DNA of 64,000 bases from CAVSUZ01 sp963791885 (GTDB lineage: Bacteria > Pseudomonadota > Alphaproteobacteria > Acetobacterales > Acetobacteraceae). The stretch covers positions 992,001-1,056,000 of the forward strand of contig CAWBUL010000004.1 in the NCBI GenBank assembly GCA_963791885.1, given 5' to 3'. Positions 1 through 7,537 of the stretch are shown here, piece by piece. The notes below the pieces were generated by a model that had not been told where the DNA came from, searched no databases, and worked only from the letters and a program-made list of their open reading frames with translations. The position numbers were made by a program, and so were the translations under genes. Each line of letters starts with the position of its first letter. Positions within the stretch are counted from its first letter, which is position 1.

Positions 1-53
1 ACAGCGGTTCCGGCGGTGCCGGGCGCTGTGTTCGACGTTTCCTCCCTAAACTT

Positions 54-85
54 GGCGGTGCCTGCGGGCGCCGCCATTTTTCTTT
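54..85 (+). terminator. Rho-independent terminator of an upstream gene
   Basis: A 9-bp stem (54-62 with 67-75, one G-T pair) closes a TGCG loop and is followed by ATTTTTCTTT. This looks like an intrinsic terminator for a gene outside the window, just ahead of moeB. Caveat: one frame is open from base 1 to the TGA at 103-105, so the hairpin could lie inside the end of a coding region. Confidence 0.5.
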
Positions 86-114
86 CGCGGGAGGTCGCTT
101 TATGACTCTGGGCC

Positions 115-945
115 ATGGACCTGGATTTCAGCGAATCCGAGATACAGCGTTACTCGCGGCACATCCTCCTGCCTGAGGTGGGGGGGACTGGGCAGGCGAA
201 GCTGCGCGACGCAAGGGTGCTGATTGTGGGCGCGGGCGGGCTCGGCAGCCCGACGCTGCTATACCTTGCGGCCGCCGGTGTTGGCATGATCGGAATTGTC
301 GATAACGACTGCGTGGAGCTGTCCAACCTGCAGCGCCAGATCGCCCATACGACGGCGCGGATCGGCACTCCAAAGGTTCAGTCTGCTGCTGAGGCGGCGC
401 GCGCCATTAATCCCGAAGTACGGATCGAGACACATGCGATAAGGCTCGCCCCCGACAACGCAATGGCCCTGATCGAATCCTACGACCTCGTCTGCGACGG
501 TACCGACAATTTCGCGACGCGATTTCTCGTTGCGGATGCCTGCGTGCTGGCGCGCCGCACGCTGGTCTCGGCTGCGGTGCTGCGGTTTGAGGGGCAGTTG
601 TCGGTGTTTAAGCCGCACGCTGATCCTGCCTCGCCCTGCTACCGTTGCCTGTTTCCCGAACCGCCGCCGCCGGGTGTGGTGCCGAGCTGCAGCGAAGCTG
701 GTGTGCTGGGCGCAGTGACCGGGGTGATGGGCACGCTACAGACGACCGAGACGCTGAAGGAGATTCTGGGCATCGGCGAATCGCTCGCCGGGCGATTGCT
801 GATCTGGGATGCGATGACCAGCCGCTTCCGCACGGTCCGGGTGCCACGCAATCCACACTGCTTGCTCTGCGGGTCCGCTCCCGCGATCACTGATCTGTCG
901 CAGCATGTGAATGAAGACGCAGCCCTCGCTTGCCATCCTGCTTGA
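115..945 (+). CDS. moeB: MoeB/ThiF-type adenylyltransferase (sulfur-carrier activating)
   Basis: Adenylates the C-terminal Gly-Gly of a small sulfur-carrier protein (MoaD or ThiS type) for molybdopterin or thiazole synthesis; cytoplasmic. The 276-aa protein has the family length. The ATP-binding loop GAGGLGS is at 39-45, the Arg/Asn-rich SNLQRQ at 70-75, zinc Cys pairs at 175/178 and 249/252, and a likely catalytic Cys192 in PSCSEAG. The start at 115 fits the family N-terminus but has a weak Shine-Dalgarno. A better site (GGGAGG, 89-94) precedes an out-of-frame ATG at 102. The next gene overlaps its 3' end by 35 nt, which implies co-translation. Confidence 0.9.
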   Translation: MDLDFSESEIQRYSRHILLPEVGGTGQAKLRDARVLIVGAGGLGSPTLLYLAAAGVGMIGIVDNDCVELSNLQRQIAHTTARIGTPKVQSAAEAARAINPEVRIETHAIRLAPDNAMALIESYDLVCDGTDNFATRFLVADACVLARRTLVSAAVLRFEGQLSVFKPHADPASPCYRCLFPEPPPPGVVPSCSEAGVLGAVTGVMGTLQTTETLKEILGIGESLAGRLLIWDAMTSRFRTVRVPRNPHCLLCGSAPAITDLSQHVNEDAALACHPA

Positions 946-1294
946 ATCGGGCCGCCATGAACGGGCGCATTTCGCGTTCGTGCTTGCCACGGGAGCGGCG
1001 GCGTTGGGCCGCCATGTGGTTCTGTTCGCAACCAATCGCGGCTGTCAGGCCCTGTTCACCGACTGGTCTGGGCTGGATGATGCCGGTCGCGATGCCCGGG
1101 CACGCACAGCGGGCGTCGCCGGTCTCGAGGAACTGCGTGCAGCTGCACAGGAGCTCGGGGTCACGCTGATCGCGTGCGAGGCAGGCATGCGCGCTGAGGG
1201 TTTTGAAGATGCTTCCCTGATCGCTGGCGTGAGTGTTGCTGGAATCGCCACATTCCTGGAGAAAGCGGGCGACGGGGCGATCGTCGCGCTGTGA
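911..1294 (+). CDS. DsrE/DsrF-like sulfur-relay family protein
   Basis: A 127-aa single-domain protein of the DsrE fold. An N-terminal beta strand leads into an Ala-rich helix and strand (GRHVVLFATNRG), and the family-typical second half reads LIACEAGMRAEGF with Cys in strand position, then LIAGVSVAGIATFLEKA. DsrE-like proteins take part in persulfide relay or are peroxiredoxin-like with unknown partners. The start lies inside the end of moeB (35-nt overlap), so the two are probably translationally coupled. That pairing with a sulfur-carrier-activating enzyme suggests a sulfur-handling role, which is inferred from context. Confidence 0.75.
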   Translation: MKTQPSLAILLESGRHERAHFAFVLATGAAALGRHVVLFATNRGCQALFTDWSGLDDAGRDARARTAGVAGLEELRAAAQELGVTLIACEAGMRAEGFEDASLIAGVSVAGIATFLEKAGDGAIVAL

Positions 1295-1335
1295 TTTCTT
1301 GACCCGATTCCCCTGCGTTTGGCACCTGTCAGCCC

Positions 1336-1986
1336 ATGCTGTCCCGGCGCCTTGTTGCGCTCCTGTGCTTGCTCCCGCTCATTCCTGTGGCCAGTTTCGG
1401 CGCGCCACACCAGGCTACGGCTGCGGCACACACCACTCTGAAGAAGCGTCCCGCGATGCCGCTGCGGCCCTTGCCGCTGCCTCCCATTCCGCCGGCTCCC
1501 GCGCAGCAGACACAGGCGGCGGCGGCGCCGAAGCCCGAATATGATCCGAACAAAGGAAGCGTGACCGGCCTGGCGATTCCGCGCTACGCCTCGCTACGAG
1601 CCGATGTGGTGAATCTGCGGGCCGGCCCAGGCGCGCGCTACCCGATCGACTGGGTGTACCGCCGGGTTGGAATGCCGGTGGAGATTCTGAGGGAGTTCGA
1701 TGTCTGGCGTTTGGTCGAGACTCCCGACGGCGAGAAGGGCTGGATGCACGAGGCGACACTGACTGGCCGGCGGGATTTCTACATAGCGGGCCAGCCGGCT
1801 ACGTTGCGAGCAGATCCGAAAGGCGACGCGCGTGCCGTGGCCGTTCTGCAGCCGGGCGTGATTGGGCGCATCAGAAGCTGCGAGGCGGTGGCGGTATGGT
1901 GTCGCGCACAGGTGGACGGCTACAGCGGATGGCTGCTGCGCTCCGCGATGTGGGGCGCTCTGCCGGACGAAACGATCAAGCCCTGA
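1336..1986 (+). CDS. Exported SH3-domain protein
   Basis: A 216-aa protein with an N-terminal signal peptide (about residues 1-22, ending near SFGAP). A Pro/Ala-rich linker (about 38-68) follows, then two bacterial SH3-like repeats of the SH3_4 type (about 82-147 and 148-212); the first holds VNLRAGPGARYPIDWVYRR and a GEKGWMHEATL motif. Such proteins act in the periplasm, probably binding peptidoglycan or protein. It is co-directional with moeB and dsrE, 41 bp downstream, and may share their transcript. Convergent with the histidine kinase. Specific function unknown. Confidence 0.75.
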   Translation: MLSRRLVALLCLLPLIPVASFGAPHQATAAAHTTLKKRPAMPLRPLPLPPIPPAPAQQTQAAAAPKPEYDPNKGSVTGLAIPRYASLRADVVNLRAGPGARYPIDWVYRRVGMPVEILREFDVWRLVETPDGEKGWMHEATLTGRRDFYIAGQPATLRADPKGDARAVAVLQPGVIGRIRSCEAVAVWCRAQVDGYSGWLLRSAMWGALPDETIKP

Positions 1987-2055
1987 GACGGCTCGTGCGT
2001 TCGGGGCGAGTTGCCGCGGCCGGCTACGCGGGCCTCGCAGTGACATGGGATAAGA

Positions 2056-3375
2056 TTACACCGGCAAACGGATGCGTGCGCGCAAGCCACCGAGCGGGCT
2101 GTCTTCGAGCAGGATGTCGCCGCCATGAGCGCGGATGATGTCGCGCGCGATCGTCAATCCAAGCCCTGTGCCGCCGGCTGCACCCGTTTCAAACGGCCGG
2201 AACACGCTTTCCCGACGCTCATCCGGAATGCCCGGTCCGTCGTCATCCACAATGATCTGGACAAGCCGGTTGCCCGCTGGGGCAGCTGACAGAACTACCC
2301 GCCGCGCATGCCGCCGCGCATTATCCACCAGGTTGGTGATCGCGCGCCGGATGGAGTTGCGGCGCAGCTTCAGGCTGAGTTCTGCCGGCACATCCAGCGC
2401 GATGTCGGCGCCCGCGCGCTTCGCCGCGCCCGCGACCTCCTCCAGCACCTCGCTCAGATTCGCCGCCTCCGCCTGCTCCGTTCCTTCGCCGCGCGCGAAC
2501 GCAAGATAGCCTTCGATCATGCGTTCCATCTCGTGAACGTCAGACGCGAGTTCGCGAATGTCCTCGTCCGGCGGCAGCATGGCCAAAGCCAGGCGCATGC
2601 AAGTCAGCGGCGTCCGCAGATCGTGAGATACGCCCGCCAGCATCTCCGTCCGCTGCACCAGGAAGCGCCGGACTCGCTCTTGCATGCGGTTGAAGGCCGC
2701 GCCGGCGCGACGGACCTCACTCGCGCCCTCGGGCCTGATCGGACCAGGATCACGTCCCATGCCGAATGCCTCGACGGCCTCGGCGAGGCGCCGAATGCCA
2801 CGCACCTGGTTGCGCATGAACAGGGCGGCGATGCCGAACAGCAGAAGCGAGGTGCCGAGCAGCCAAGCGACAAACAGCAGCAGCGTGCCGAGATCCAGGC
2901 GTTTGCGTGGGGCGAGAACATCCAGTACGCCGTCCTTGAGCTGCACGCAAATCAGCACGGATTGCGGATCGTAGGTCCAATCCATGGTGAACGGGTCTGT
3001 CAATTTCTCGGCCAGCGCGGCTTGCAGATCGTCATCCATCGGTCCGAGCACGTTAACGCGTGCTGTCTCCGCAAGCTGCGCACCGGGCTCGAACCGCATG
3101 CGCAGATCGAACTCGTGACGCGCTGTGTCGGTGACCCATCGGTGCTGCTGGGGCGTTTGGGCTTGGTCGAGCAGTTGCAGGGTAAATGCGAGTTCGCCGG
3201 CGACGCCACCGGACAAGCGGCGATACACAAGATTGAGGTGGCTGCCGTAATAATATTGCAGTGCGACGACCTGAAGCAGCACCAGCGGAATCAGGATTAT
3301 GAGCAGGCTTCGGCCGAGGAGCGAGCGCGGCAGGGCGCGCCGGATGCTTCGTTCGTAGGGGAAGGGAATGCGCAT
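2056..3375 (-). CDS. EnvZ-like sensor histidine kinase
   Basis: A 439-aa membrane kinase. One TM helix lies near residues 19-41, a periplasmic sensor at about 42-160, and a second TM at about 163-186. HAMP follows, then the HisKA box GVSHDLRTPL with phospho-acceptor His251, and an ATPase domain with an N box (ITNLVDNARRHA), DDDGPGIP and GGTGLGLTIARDI. It phosphorylates the response regulator encoded directly upstream: its ATG at 3375 shares one nucleotide with that gene's stop, so they are coupled. The EnvZ/OmpR family is usually linked to osmotic or envelope signals; the real signal here is unknown. Confidence 0.9.
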   Translation of the reverse strand: MRIPFPYERSIRRALPRSLLGRSLLIILIPLVLLQVVALQYYYGSHLNLVYRRLSGGVAGELAFTLQLLDQAQTPQQHRWVTDTARHEFDLRMRFEPGAQLAETARVNVLGPMDDDLQAALAEKLTDPFTMDWTYDPQSVLICVQLKDGVLDVLAPRKRLDLGTLLLFVAWLLGTSLLLFGIAALFMRNQVRGIRRLAEAVEAFGMGRDPGPIRPEGASEVRRAGAAFNRMQERVRRFLVQRTEMLAGVSHDLRTPLTCMRLALAMLPPDEDIRELASDVHEMERMIEGYLAFARGEGTEQAEAANLSEVLEEVAGAAKRAGADIALDVPAELSLKLRRNSIRRAITNLVDNARRHARRVVLSAAPAGNRLVQIIVDDDGPGIPDERRESVFRPFETGAAGGTGLGLTIARDIIRAHGGDILLEDSPLGGLRARIRLPV

Positions 3376-4064
3376 CAGCCCGGACGCAGCATGTAGCCAC
3401 GGCCCCGTACAGTATGGATGTAGCGTGGTTCGCGCGGATCAGGCTCGATCTTGCGACGTAGGCGGGTGATCTGCACGTCAATTGCGCGTTCGCCGGAATC
3501 GTCCATGCTGAGGGCGGCAGCGATCTCCTCCCGCGACAACGCCTCGTTCGTCCGCCTCGCCAGCGCGGTCAACAACGCGACCTCGCCACCTGTCAGTCGG
3601 ATGAGGCCTTCGGGCCCCGTGAGTTCGCCTCGCTCCGGATCGAACGTCAGAGCGCCGAGGCCGACCGGCCCGATCGGCACGGGGCCGGTCGGCAGGCGCC
3701 GGAGCATGGCGCGGATGCGCAGCACGAGTTCCAATGGCTCGAAGGGCTTGCCCAGGTAGTCGTCGGCCCCAGCCTCAAACCCGGCGATGCGGTCTTCAGG
3801 CGCGCCGCGTGCGGTCAACAGCAGGACCGGCAGGTCCGGCGGCTGCGATGCCCGCAGCGAAGCCGTCAGATCCAGGCCAGATTCGCCGGGCATCATGACA
3901 TCCAGCACCATCAGGTCGGGGCTGACGGAGCGGAGCTTGGCGCGCGCATCGGCGGCGTTTTCGGCGGTGGTGACGCGGAACCCGTTCTCGGCCAGGTAGC
4001 GGGAGAGCAGGGCGCGCAGGCGGGCGTCGTCATCGACGACGAGGATGTGGGGGATGGCGCTCAT
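3375..4064 (-). CDS. OmpR-family response regulator
   Basis: A 229-aa two-domain regulator. Receiver: acidic DDD at 11-13, phospho-acceptor Asp55 in LMVLDVMMPG, and conserved Lys in LGKPFEP. The C-terminal winged-helix DNA-binding domain (about 135-227) ends in the typical RRKIEPDPREPRYIHTVRG motif. Cognate to the kinase gene that follows with no gap. Upstream lies a 13-bp tandem repeat and then a marR-type gene, so the three form a marR-ompR-envZ unit divergent from ilvE. GGGAGGA sits about 10 nt before the ATG. Confidence 0.9.
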   Translation of the reverse strand: MSAIPHILVVDDDARLRALLSRYLAENGFRVTTAENAADARAKLRSVSPDLMVLDVMMPGESGLDLTASLRASQPPDLPVLLLTARGAPEDRIAGFEAGADDYLGKPFEPLELVLRIRAMLRRLPTGPVPIGPVGLGALTFDPERGELTGPEGLIRLTGGEVALLTALARRTNEALSREEIAAALSMDDSGERAIDVQITRLRRKIEPDPREPRYIHTVRGRGYMLRPG

Positions 4065-4067
4065 CCG

Positions 4068-4119
4068 CGTTCATCCTCCCCGTTCATACGCCCCGTTCAT
4101 ACGTCCCGTTCATACGCCC
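4068..4119. repeat. Four tandem 13-bp repeats between marR and the ompR-like gene
   Basis: Four direct copies of a 13-mer (consensus CGTTCATACGCCC on the plus strand) run without spacers at 4068-4080, 4081-4093, 4094-4106 and 4107-4119. The outer copy next to ompR reads CGTTCATCCTCCC. They fill the marR-ompR gap and supply the marR stop codon (4110-4112). On the coding (minus) strand every unit contains ATGA, and the diverged last unit contains the purine-rich GGGAGGA in front of the regulator's start. Confidence 0.9.
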
Positions 4120-4691
4120 CCTGGGCGCGGTCGCGCGACCGGCTGGTCCAGATAGGCGCGGGCCGCGTCGTCCATGATGGCGCGCATGACCCGGCGGAAC
4201 CCCTCCACGGCGGTGGCGCCGGCCTCGCGATATGCGGCGCCGAGGCGTTTGCGCTGGGCGTCGAAGAGCTGGCGTTCCAGCTCTTCGCCGGTCTTGGTCA
4301 GCGTCAGCAGCCGGTGCCGCCGGTCGGCGCTGCCAGGCGATTGCGCGACCAGCCCCTGGGCGATGAGCGTGGACAGCACGCGCGCGAGACTTTGCTTAGT
4401 GATGCGGAGGATCCCGAGCAGATCGGACACGTTGATTCCGGGGTTCCGGCCGATGAAATGGAGGGCGCGATGATGGGCACGACCCAGGCCCCGATTTTCC
4501 AAGATGACGTCCGCGGCGTCGGTGAAATCGCGGTACGCAAAGAAGAGCAGGTCCTGGGCCAGGCGGATTTCCTCCTCCCGGAGGAACAGAAGGTTCGCAC
4601 CGGGTGCGGGTGCGGGTGCGGGATCAGCGGGGGAACGCAGCGCAGTCATGCGAATCGGGACTCCGTCCGGCGGGGGCGGCATGGCAGGCAT
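4110..4691 (-). CDS. MarR-family transcriptional regulator
   Basis: Up to 193 aa; the true start is probably an internal ATG (MTALRS, 4649), because the upstream extension is Pro-rich and unlike the family. A helical N-terminus is followed by a winged helix-turn-helix: NPGINVSDLLGILRITKQSLARVLSTLIAQGLV as the DNA-recognition helices, then a wing with DRRHRLLTLTKTGEEL. A Pro/Ala tract (PADPAPAPAPG) precedes the fold. It is read away from ilvE across a short intergenic region that contains an imperfect palindrome, so it may regulate ilvE, itself and the ompR-envZ pair. Ligand unknown. Confidence 0.85.
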   Translation of the reverse strand: MPAMPPPPDGVPIRMTALRSPADPAPAPAPGANLLFLREEEIRLAQDLLFFAYRDFTDAADVILENRGLGRAHHRALHFIGRNPGINVSDLLGILRITKQSLARVLSTLIAQGLVAQSPGSADRRHRLLTLTKTGEELERQLFDAQRKRLGAAYREAGATAVEGFRRVMRAIMDDAARAYLDQPVARPRPGGV

Positions 4692-4714
4692 TCCTTGCGC
4701 ATGCGACAGGAGTG

Positions 4715-4742
4715 TTGACGTATCTGGCTATGCATTATAGCG
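4715..4742 (+). promoter_or_regulatory. Putative ilvE promoter with overlapping palindrome
   Basis: TTGACG at 4715-4720 and TATAGC at 4737-4742, with a 16-bp spacer, resemble a sigma70-type promoter facing ilvE. The inverted repeat GCTAT-gcatt-ATAGC (4728-4742) overlaps the -10 box and is a candidate operator for the divergently encoded MarR protein. The ilvE Shine-Dalgarno (AGGA) lies about 8 nt before its ATG. Confidence 0.5.
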
Positions 4743-4782
4743 TCCGCCTGTCTCTAGCAATAAAATTACGAGGACACGAGAG

Positions 4783-5682
4783 ATGGCGATTGTTCCTTTC
4801 GACGATCGGGATGGGTGGATCTGGTGGGACGGCGCCCTCGTACCCTGGCGGGAGGCCAAGCTGCATATCCTGACACATGGGCTGCATTATGCCTCGGCCG
4901 TCTTTGAAGGCGAACGGGCCTATAACGGCCACATCTTTCGGTTGCGCGATCATACGGACCGGCTGATCAACTCGGGGCGGATCCTGGGTTTTGAGATCCC
5001 CTACACGCCGGAGCAGATCGATGCCGCGTGTTACGAGACGCTAAAGGCGAACGGTCTGACCGATGCCTATGTACGCCCGATCGCCTGGCGCGGTTCGGAG
5101 ATGCTTGCCGTATCGGCGCAGCATACGAAGATTCACCTCGCGATCGCGGTGTGGCCGTGGCCGAGCTATTTCGGTGACAGCCGGATGCAGGGCATTCGAC
5201 TTGGCATGGCGGAGTATAAGCGCCCGTCGCCCGAGACGGCGCCGACCGCAGCGAAGGCCACCGGTCTCTACATGATCGGCACGCTGTCGAAGCATAAGGC
5301 GGAAGCCGAAGGCTATGCGGACGCGCTGATGCTGGACTGGCGCGGGCAGGTGGCGGAAGCGACGGGAGCGAACATATTCTTTGTTATGGACGGCGAACTC
5401 CACACGCCGGATCCGGACTGTTTCCTGGACGGCATCACCCGCCGCAGCGTAATGGCACTGGCAAAGCACCGGCAGATGAAGGTGATCGAACGTCCGATCA
5501 TGCCAGATGAAATGAAGCGGGCGAGCGAAGTGTTTCTTGCTGGCACTGCTGCCGAAGTCACGCCGGTGCGCGAGATCGCCGGATTGAATTTCACTCCCGG
5601 GCAGATCACGGAGACGCTGTTGAAGGACTATGATTCGCTGGTGCGCAAGACGCCGGAGGAGGTCGTGCGGGTTACCGGTTGA
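4783..5682 (+). CDS. ilvE: Branched-chain amino-acid aminotransferase
   Basis: A class IV PLP-dependent transaminase that interconverts Leu, Ile and Val with their 2-oxo acids using 2-oxoglutarate/glutamate; cytoplasmic. At 299 aa it has the usual length. The N-terminus carries WWDGALVPW and THGLHYASAVFEGERAY. PLP-binding Lys158 lies in PTAAKATGLY, EATGANIFFV supplies the cofactor-phosphate region, and GITRRSV and GTAAEVTPV are family hallmarks. It starts 91 bp from the divergent marR-type gene, with a candidate promoter and operator between them. Confidence 0.92.
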   Translation: MAIVPFDDRDGWIWWDGALVPWREAKLHILTHGLHYASAVFEGERAYNGHIFRLRDHTDRLINSGRILGFEIPYTPEQIDAACYETLKANGLTDAYVRPIAWRGSEMLAVSAQHTKIHLAIAVWPWPSYFGDSRMQGIRLGMAEYKRPSPETAPTAAKATGLYMIGTLSKHKAEAEGYADALMLDWRGQVAEATGANIFFVMDGELHTPDPDCFLDGITRRSVMALAKHRQMKVIERPIMPDEMKRASEVFLAGTAAEVTPVREIAGLNFTPGQITETLLKDYDSLVRKTPEEVVRVTG

Positions 5683-5959
5683 TCGGCGCAGATTGTATTT
5701 CGCACTGGGAGTCGCTACGTAGGAATCTGTGCATTGGCGGCAACGACACAGGCGATGTGCTTCGTGTGGTTGCCGTCGCTTTCATTGACGAAGTGTCATT
5801 GACAGGCTGGCTCGTTTCTGGGCCAAGTGCCCGACGCAATCGCTGTTTGGCTTGGCTTGCTGTGCTACCGGGGATTCGGTTGCTCTCAAGGCGTCCAAAG
5901 AGGGTTGTCACGCGCCGTGCAATCCTGCACGGCCGAATGCAAAAGAGAGTGACTGAAGA
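5683..5959 (+). promoter_or_regulatory. Cold-shock gene leader with hairpin at 5915-5932
   Basis: This 277-bp gap before the cold-shock gene holds no credible ORF. A perfect 7-bp hairpin, CCGTGCA-atcc-TGCACGG (5915-5932), lies 28 nt before the start codon. Cold-shock mRNAs in many bacteria carry long structured leaders that control translation. That this leader does so is inference. Confidence 0.4.
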
Positions 5960-6163
5960 ATGGCTATCGGCACGGTCAAGTGGTTCAACGGTACCAAAGG
6001 ATATGGCTTCATCGTCCCGCAGGATGGCGGCAAGGACGTCTTCGTTCATATCACAGCGGTGCAGGCAGCGGGTCTCCGCGGCTTGGATGAGGGTCAGCGA
6101 GTCAGCTACGAAGTCGCGATGGAACGCGGCAAGGCAGCGGCAACTAACCTTCGTGTCGTCTGA
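5960..6163 (+). CDS. Cold-shock domain protein (CspA family)
   Basis: A 67-aa single OB-fold nucleic-acid chaperone. It has MAIGTVKWFNGTKGYGFI with RNP1 (KGYGFI) and RNP2 (DVFVHI), the two aromatic RNA-binding motifs, and an intact length. It binds single-stranded RNA/DNA and melts mRNA structure. A long leader with a hairpin lies upstream, and a clear intrinsic terminator follows 25 nt after the stop, so it is monocistronic. Confidence 0.95.
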   Translation: MAIGTVKWFNGTKGYGFIVPQDGGKDVFVHITAVQAAGLRGLDEGQRVSYEVAMERGKAAATNLRVV

Positions 6164-6186
6164 GCTCAGACGAACGGCTGAACTTG

Positions 6187-6213
6187 AAGGGGCGCCTCTT
6201 GGCGCCCCTTTTG
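6187..6213 (+). terminator. Intrinsic terminator of the cold-shock gene
   Basis: GGGGCGCC (6189-6196) pairs perfectly with GGCGCCCC (6201-6208) around a TCTT loop and is followed by TTTT. Flanking AA/TT extends the stem. Because it is nearly symmetric, it may also end the minus-strand binding-protein gene, whose stop is at 6233. Confidence 0.85.
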
Positions 6214-6232
6214 CTGTTAAGGCCGGTGCGGT

Positions 6233-7462
6233 TTAGGCCCCGGTCACCGGGAAGTTGCACTTGGGATTAAGCGGGTGCAGCGCTTCGGACGGTGGGGTCG
6301 TTTGCACCAGTTCGAACAGTGCCCATGGCGACTCGCCGCTGCCAGGTGCCTTCGTGCGCCACAGGTAGGCCGGGAACTCGCCGCGTCCGTCGGCGCGAAT
6401 GCGACCCTGGAAAGCGTCGTCGTCAACCGGAGCGCCCTTCATTCGAGCAACGGCATCGCGGCCGCTTTTCTTTGCTGTGTCTACTCCCATCGCCGCGACC
6501 ATCTTCAGGTAGTGCATCGAAGAAGAGTAGTTGCTCGCATGCGCCATGTTCGGATATGCGCCGTTCACCATGTGCGGTAGTACGCGCTTGGTAAAGGCGC
6601 GGCTGCGGTCATCGCGATCCCAGTAAAACGAGGTTGTGACGTTCAGCCCGGCGGCAAGCTGCGGACCCAGCGCGTGCACATCGGTGATGAAGATCAGCAG
6701 CGGTGCGATTTTCATCGATTGATTCAGGCCGAACTCATGCGCCTGCTTGATACTGTTCACCGTGTCGGCGCCCGCATTGGCGAGGCCCAGCACCTGGGCG
6801 CCGGATGCCTGAGCCTGCTGCAGGTATGAAGAAAAGTCCGTGGTATCGGGAAACGGGTATCGCAGTGCGCCCTTCACCGTGCCGCCCGCCTTCTTCACGA
6901 CATCGGCGGTCTGCTCTTCGAGGATGTGGCCGAACACGTAATCGGCGGTGATGAAAAACCAGCTTTTCCCACCTGCCTTCACCATCGCGCCGCCATTGGA
7001 CTGCGCCAGCATGTAGGTATCGAAGCTCCAGACGACGGTATTCGGGCTGCACTGGCCGTCAGTTAGATCGGTCGTGGTCGCCGATCCGTTCAGCATGATC
7101 TTGTTTTTCTCCTTCACCACCTGGGCGACCGCGAGGGCGACGGATGAGGTAGGGACGTCGATAATCGCGTCCACCCCCTGATCGCACCACTGGCGTGCAA
7201 TGGAGGCGGCGACGTCCGGCTTGTTCTGATGGTCCGCCTGGATCACATCGACTGAGAAGCCGTGCGACTCAGGGTTGAACTCGGTGACCGCCTGACGCAC
7301 GCAGACGACTGAATTCGGTCCCGTTGTGTCGCGATAGGTGCCGGACAGGTCCGTCAGTACGCCAAGACGGATCGTGGGTTTGGACTGGGCGCGGGCGCGG
7401 AGAAGCGGCGCAGTGGACAGCGCGGCTGCGCCCGACAGGACGCCTCGGCGTGAGATGGACAT
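6233..7462 (-). CDS. Branched-chain amino-acid-type ABC substrate-binding protein
   Basis: A 409-aa periplasmic binding protein of the LivJ/LivK (Peripla_BP_6) class. A Tat-type signal, SRRGVLSGAAALS, ends at about RARAQ. The mature part starts KPTIRLGVLTDLSGTYRD, the typical first strand and ligand loop. GGGAGG lies 4 nt before the ATG at 7462; an in-frame TTG 12 nt upstream is less likely. No permease or ATPase genes are adjacent, so it is an orphan binding protein whose transporter is elsewhere. Ligand unknown; these proteins bind amino acids, amides, aromatic acids or urea. Confidence 0.85.
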   Translation of the reverse strand: MSISRRGVLSGAAALSTAPLLRARAQSKPTIRLGVLTDLSGTYRDTTGPNSVVCVRQAVTEFNPESHGFSVDVIQADHQNKPDVAASIARQWCDQGVDAIIDVPTSSVALAVAQVVKEKNKIMLNGSATTTDLTDGQCSPNTVVWSFDTYMLAQSNGGAMVKAGGKSWFFITADYVFGHILEEQTADVVKKAGGTVKGALRYPFPDTTDFSSYLQQAQASGAQVLGLANAGADTVNSIKQAHEFGLNQSMKIAPLLIFITDVHALGPQLAAGLNVTTSFYWDRDDRSRAFTKRVLPHMVNGAYPNMAHASNYSSSMHYLKMVAAMGVDTAKKSGRDAVARMKGAPVDDDAFQGRIRADGRGEFPAYLWRTKAPGSGESPWALFELVQTTPPSEALHPLNPKCNFPVTGA

Positions 7463-7537
7463 GGAACCTCCCAATAGGCGCGAGCCGCCCTTTGCGGCTT
7501 CGTAGCGGCGCGTGTGTGGCGGCTTGGCCGCTAGGCG

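Noticed and set aside
1..105. Open frame from base 1 to a TGA at 103-105 as the end of an upstream gene
   Set aside because: No family recognised, and a strong terminator-like hairpin lies inside it. Too short to decide.
7483..7499. Hairpin AGCCGC/GCGGCT as the parC terminator
   Set aside because: No T-run on the minus strand and it is 40-55 nt beyond the stop, next to another gene's ribosome site.
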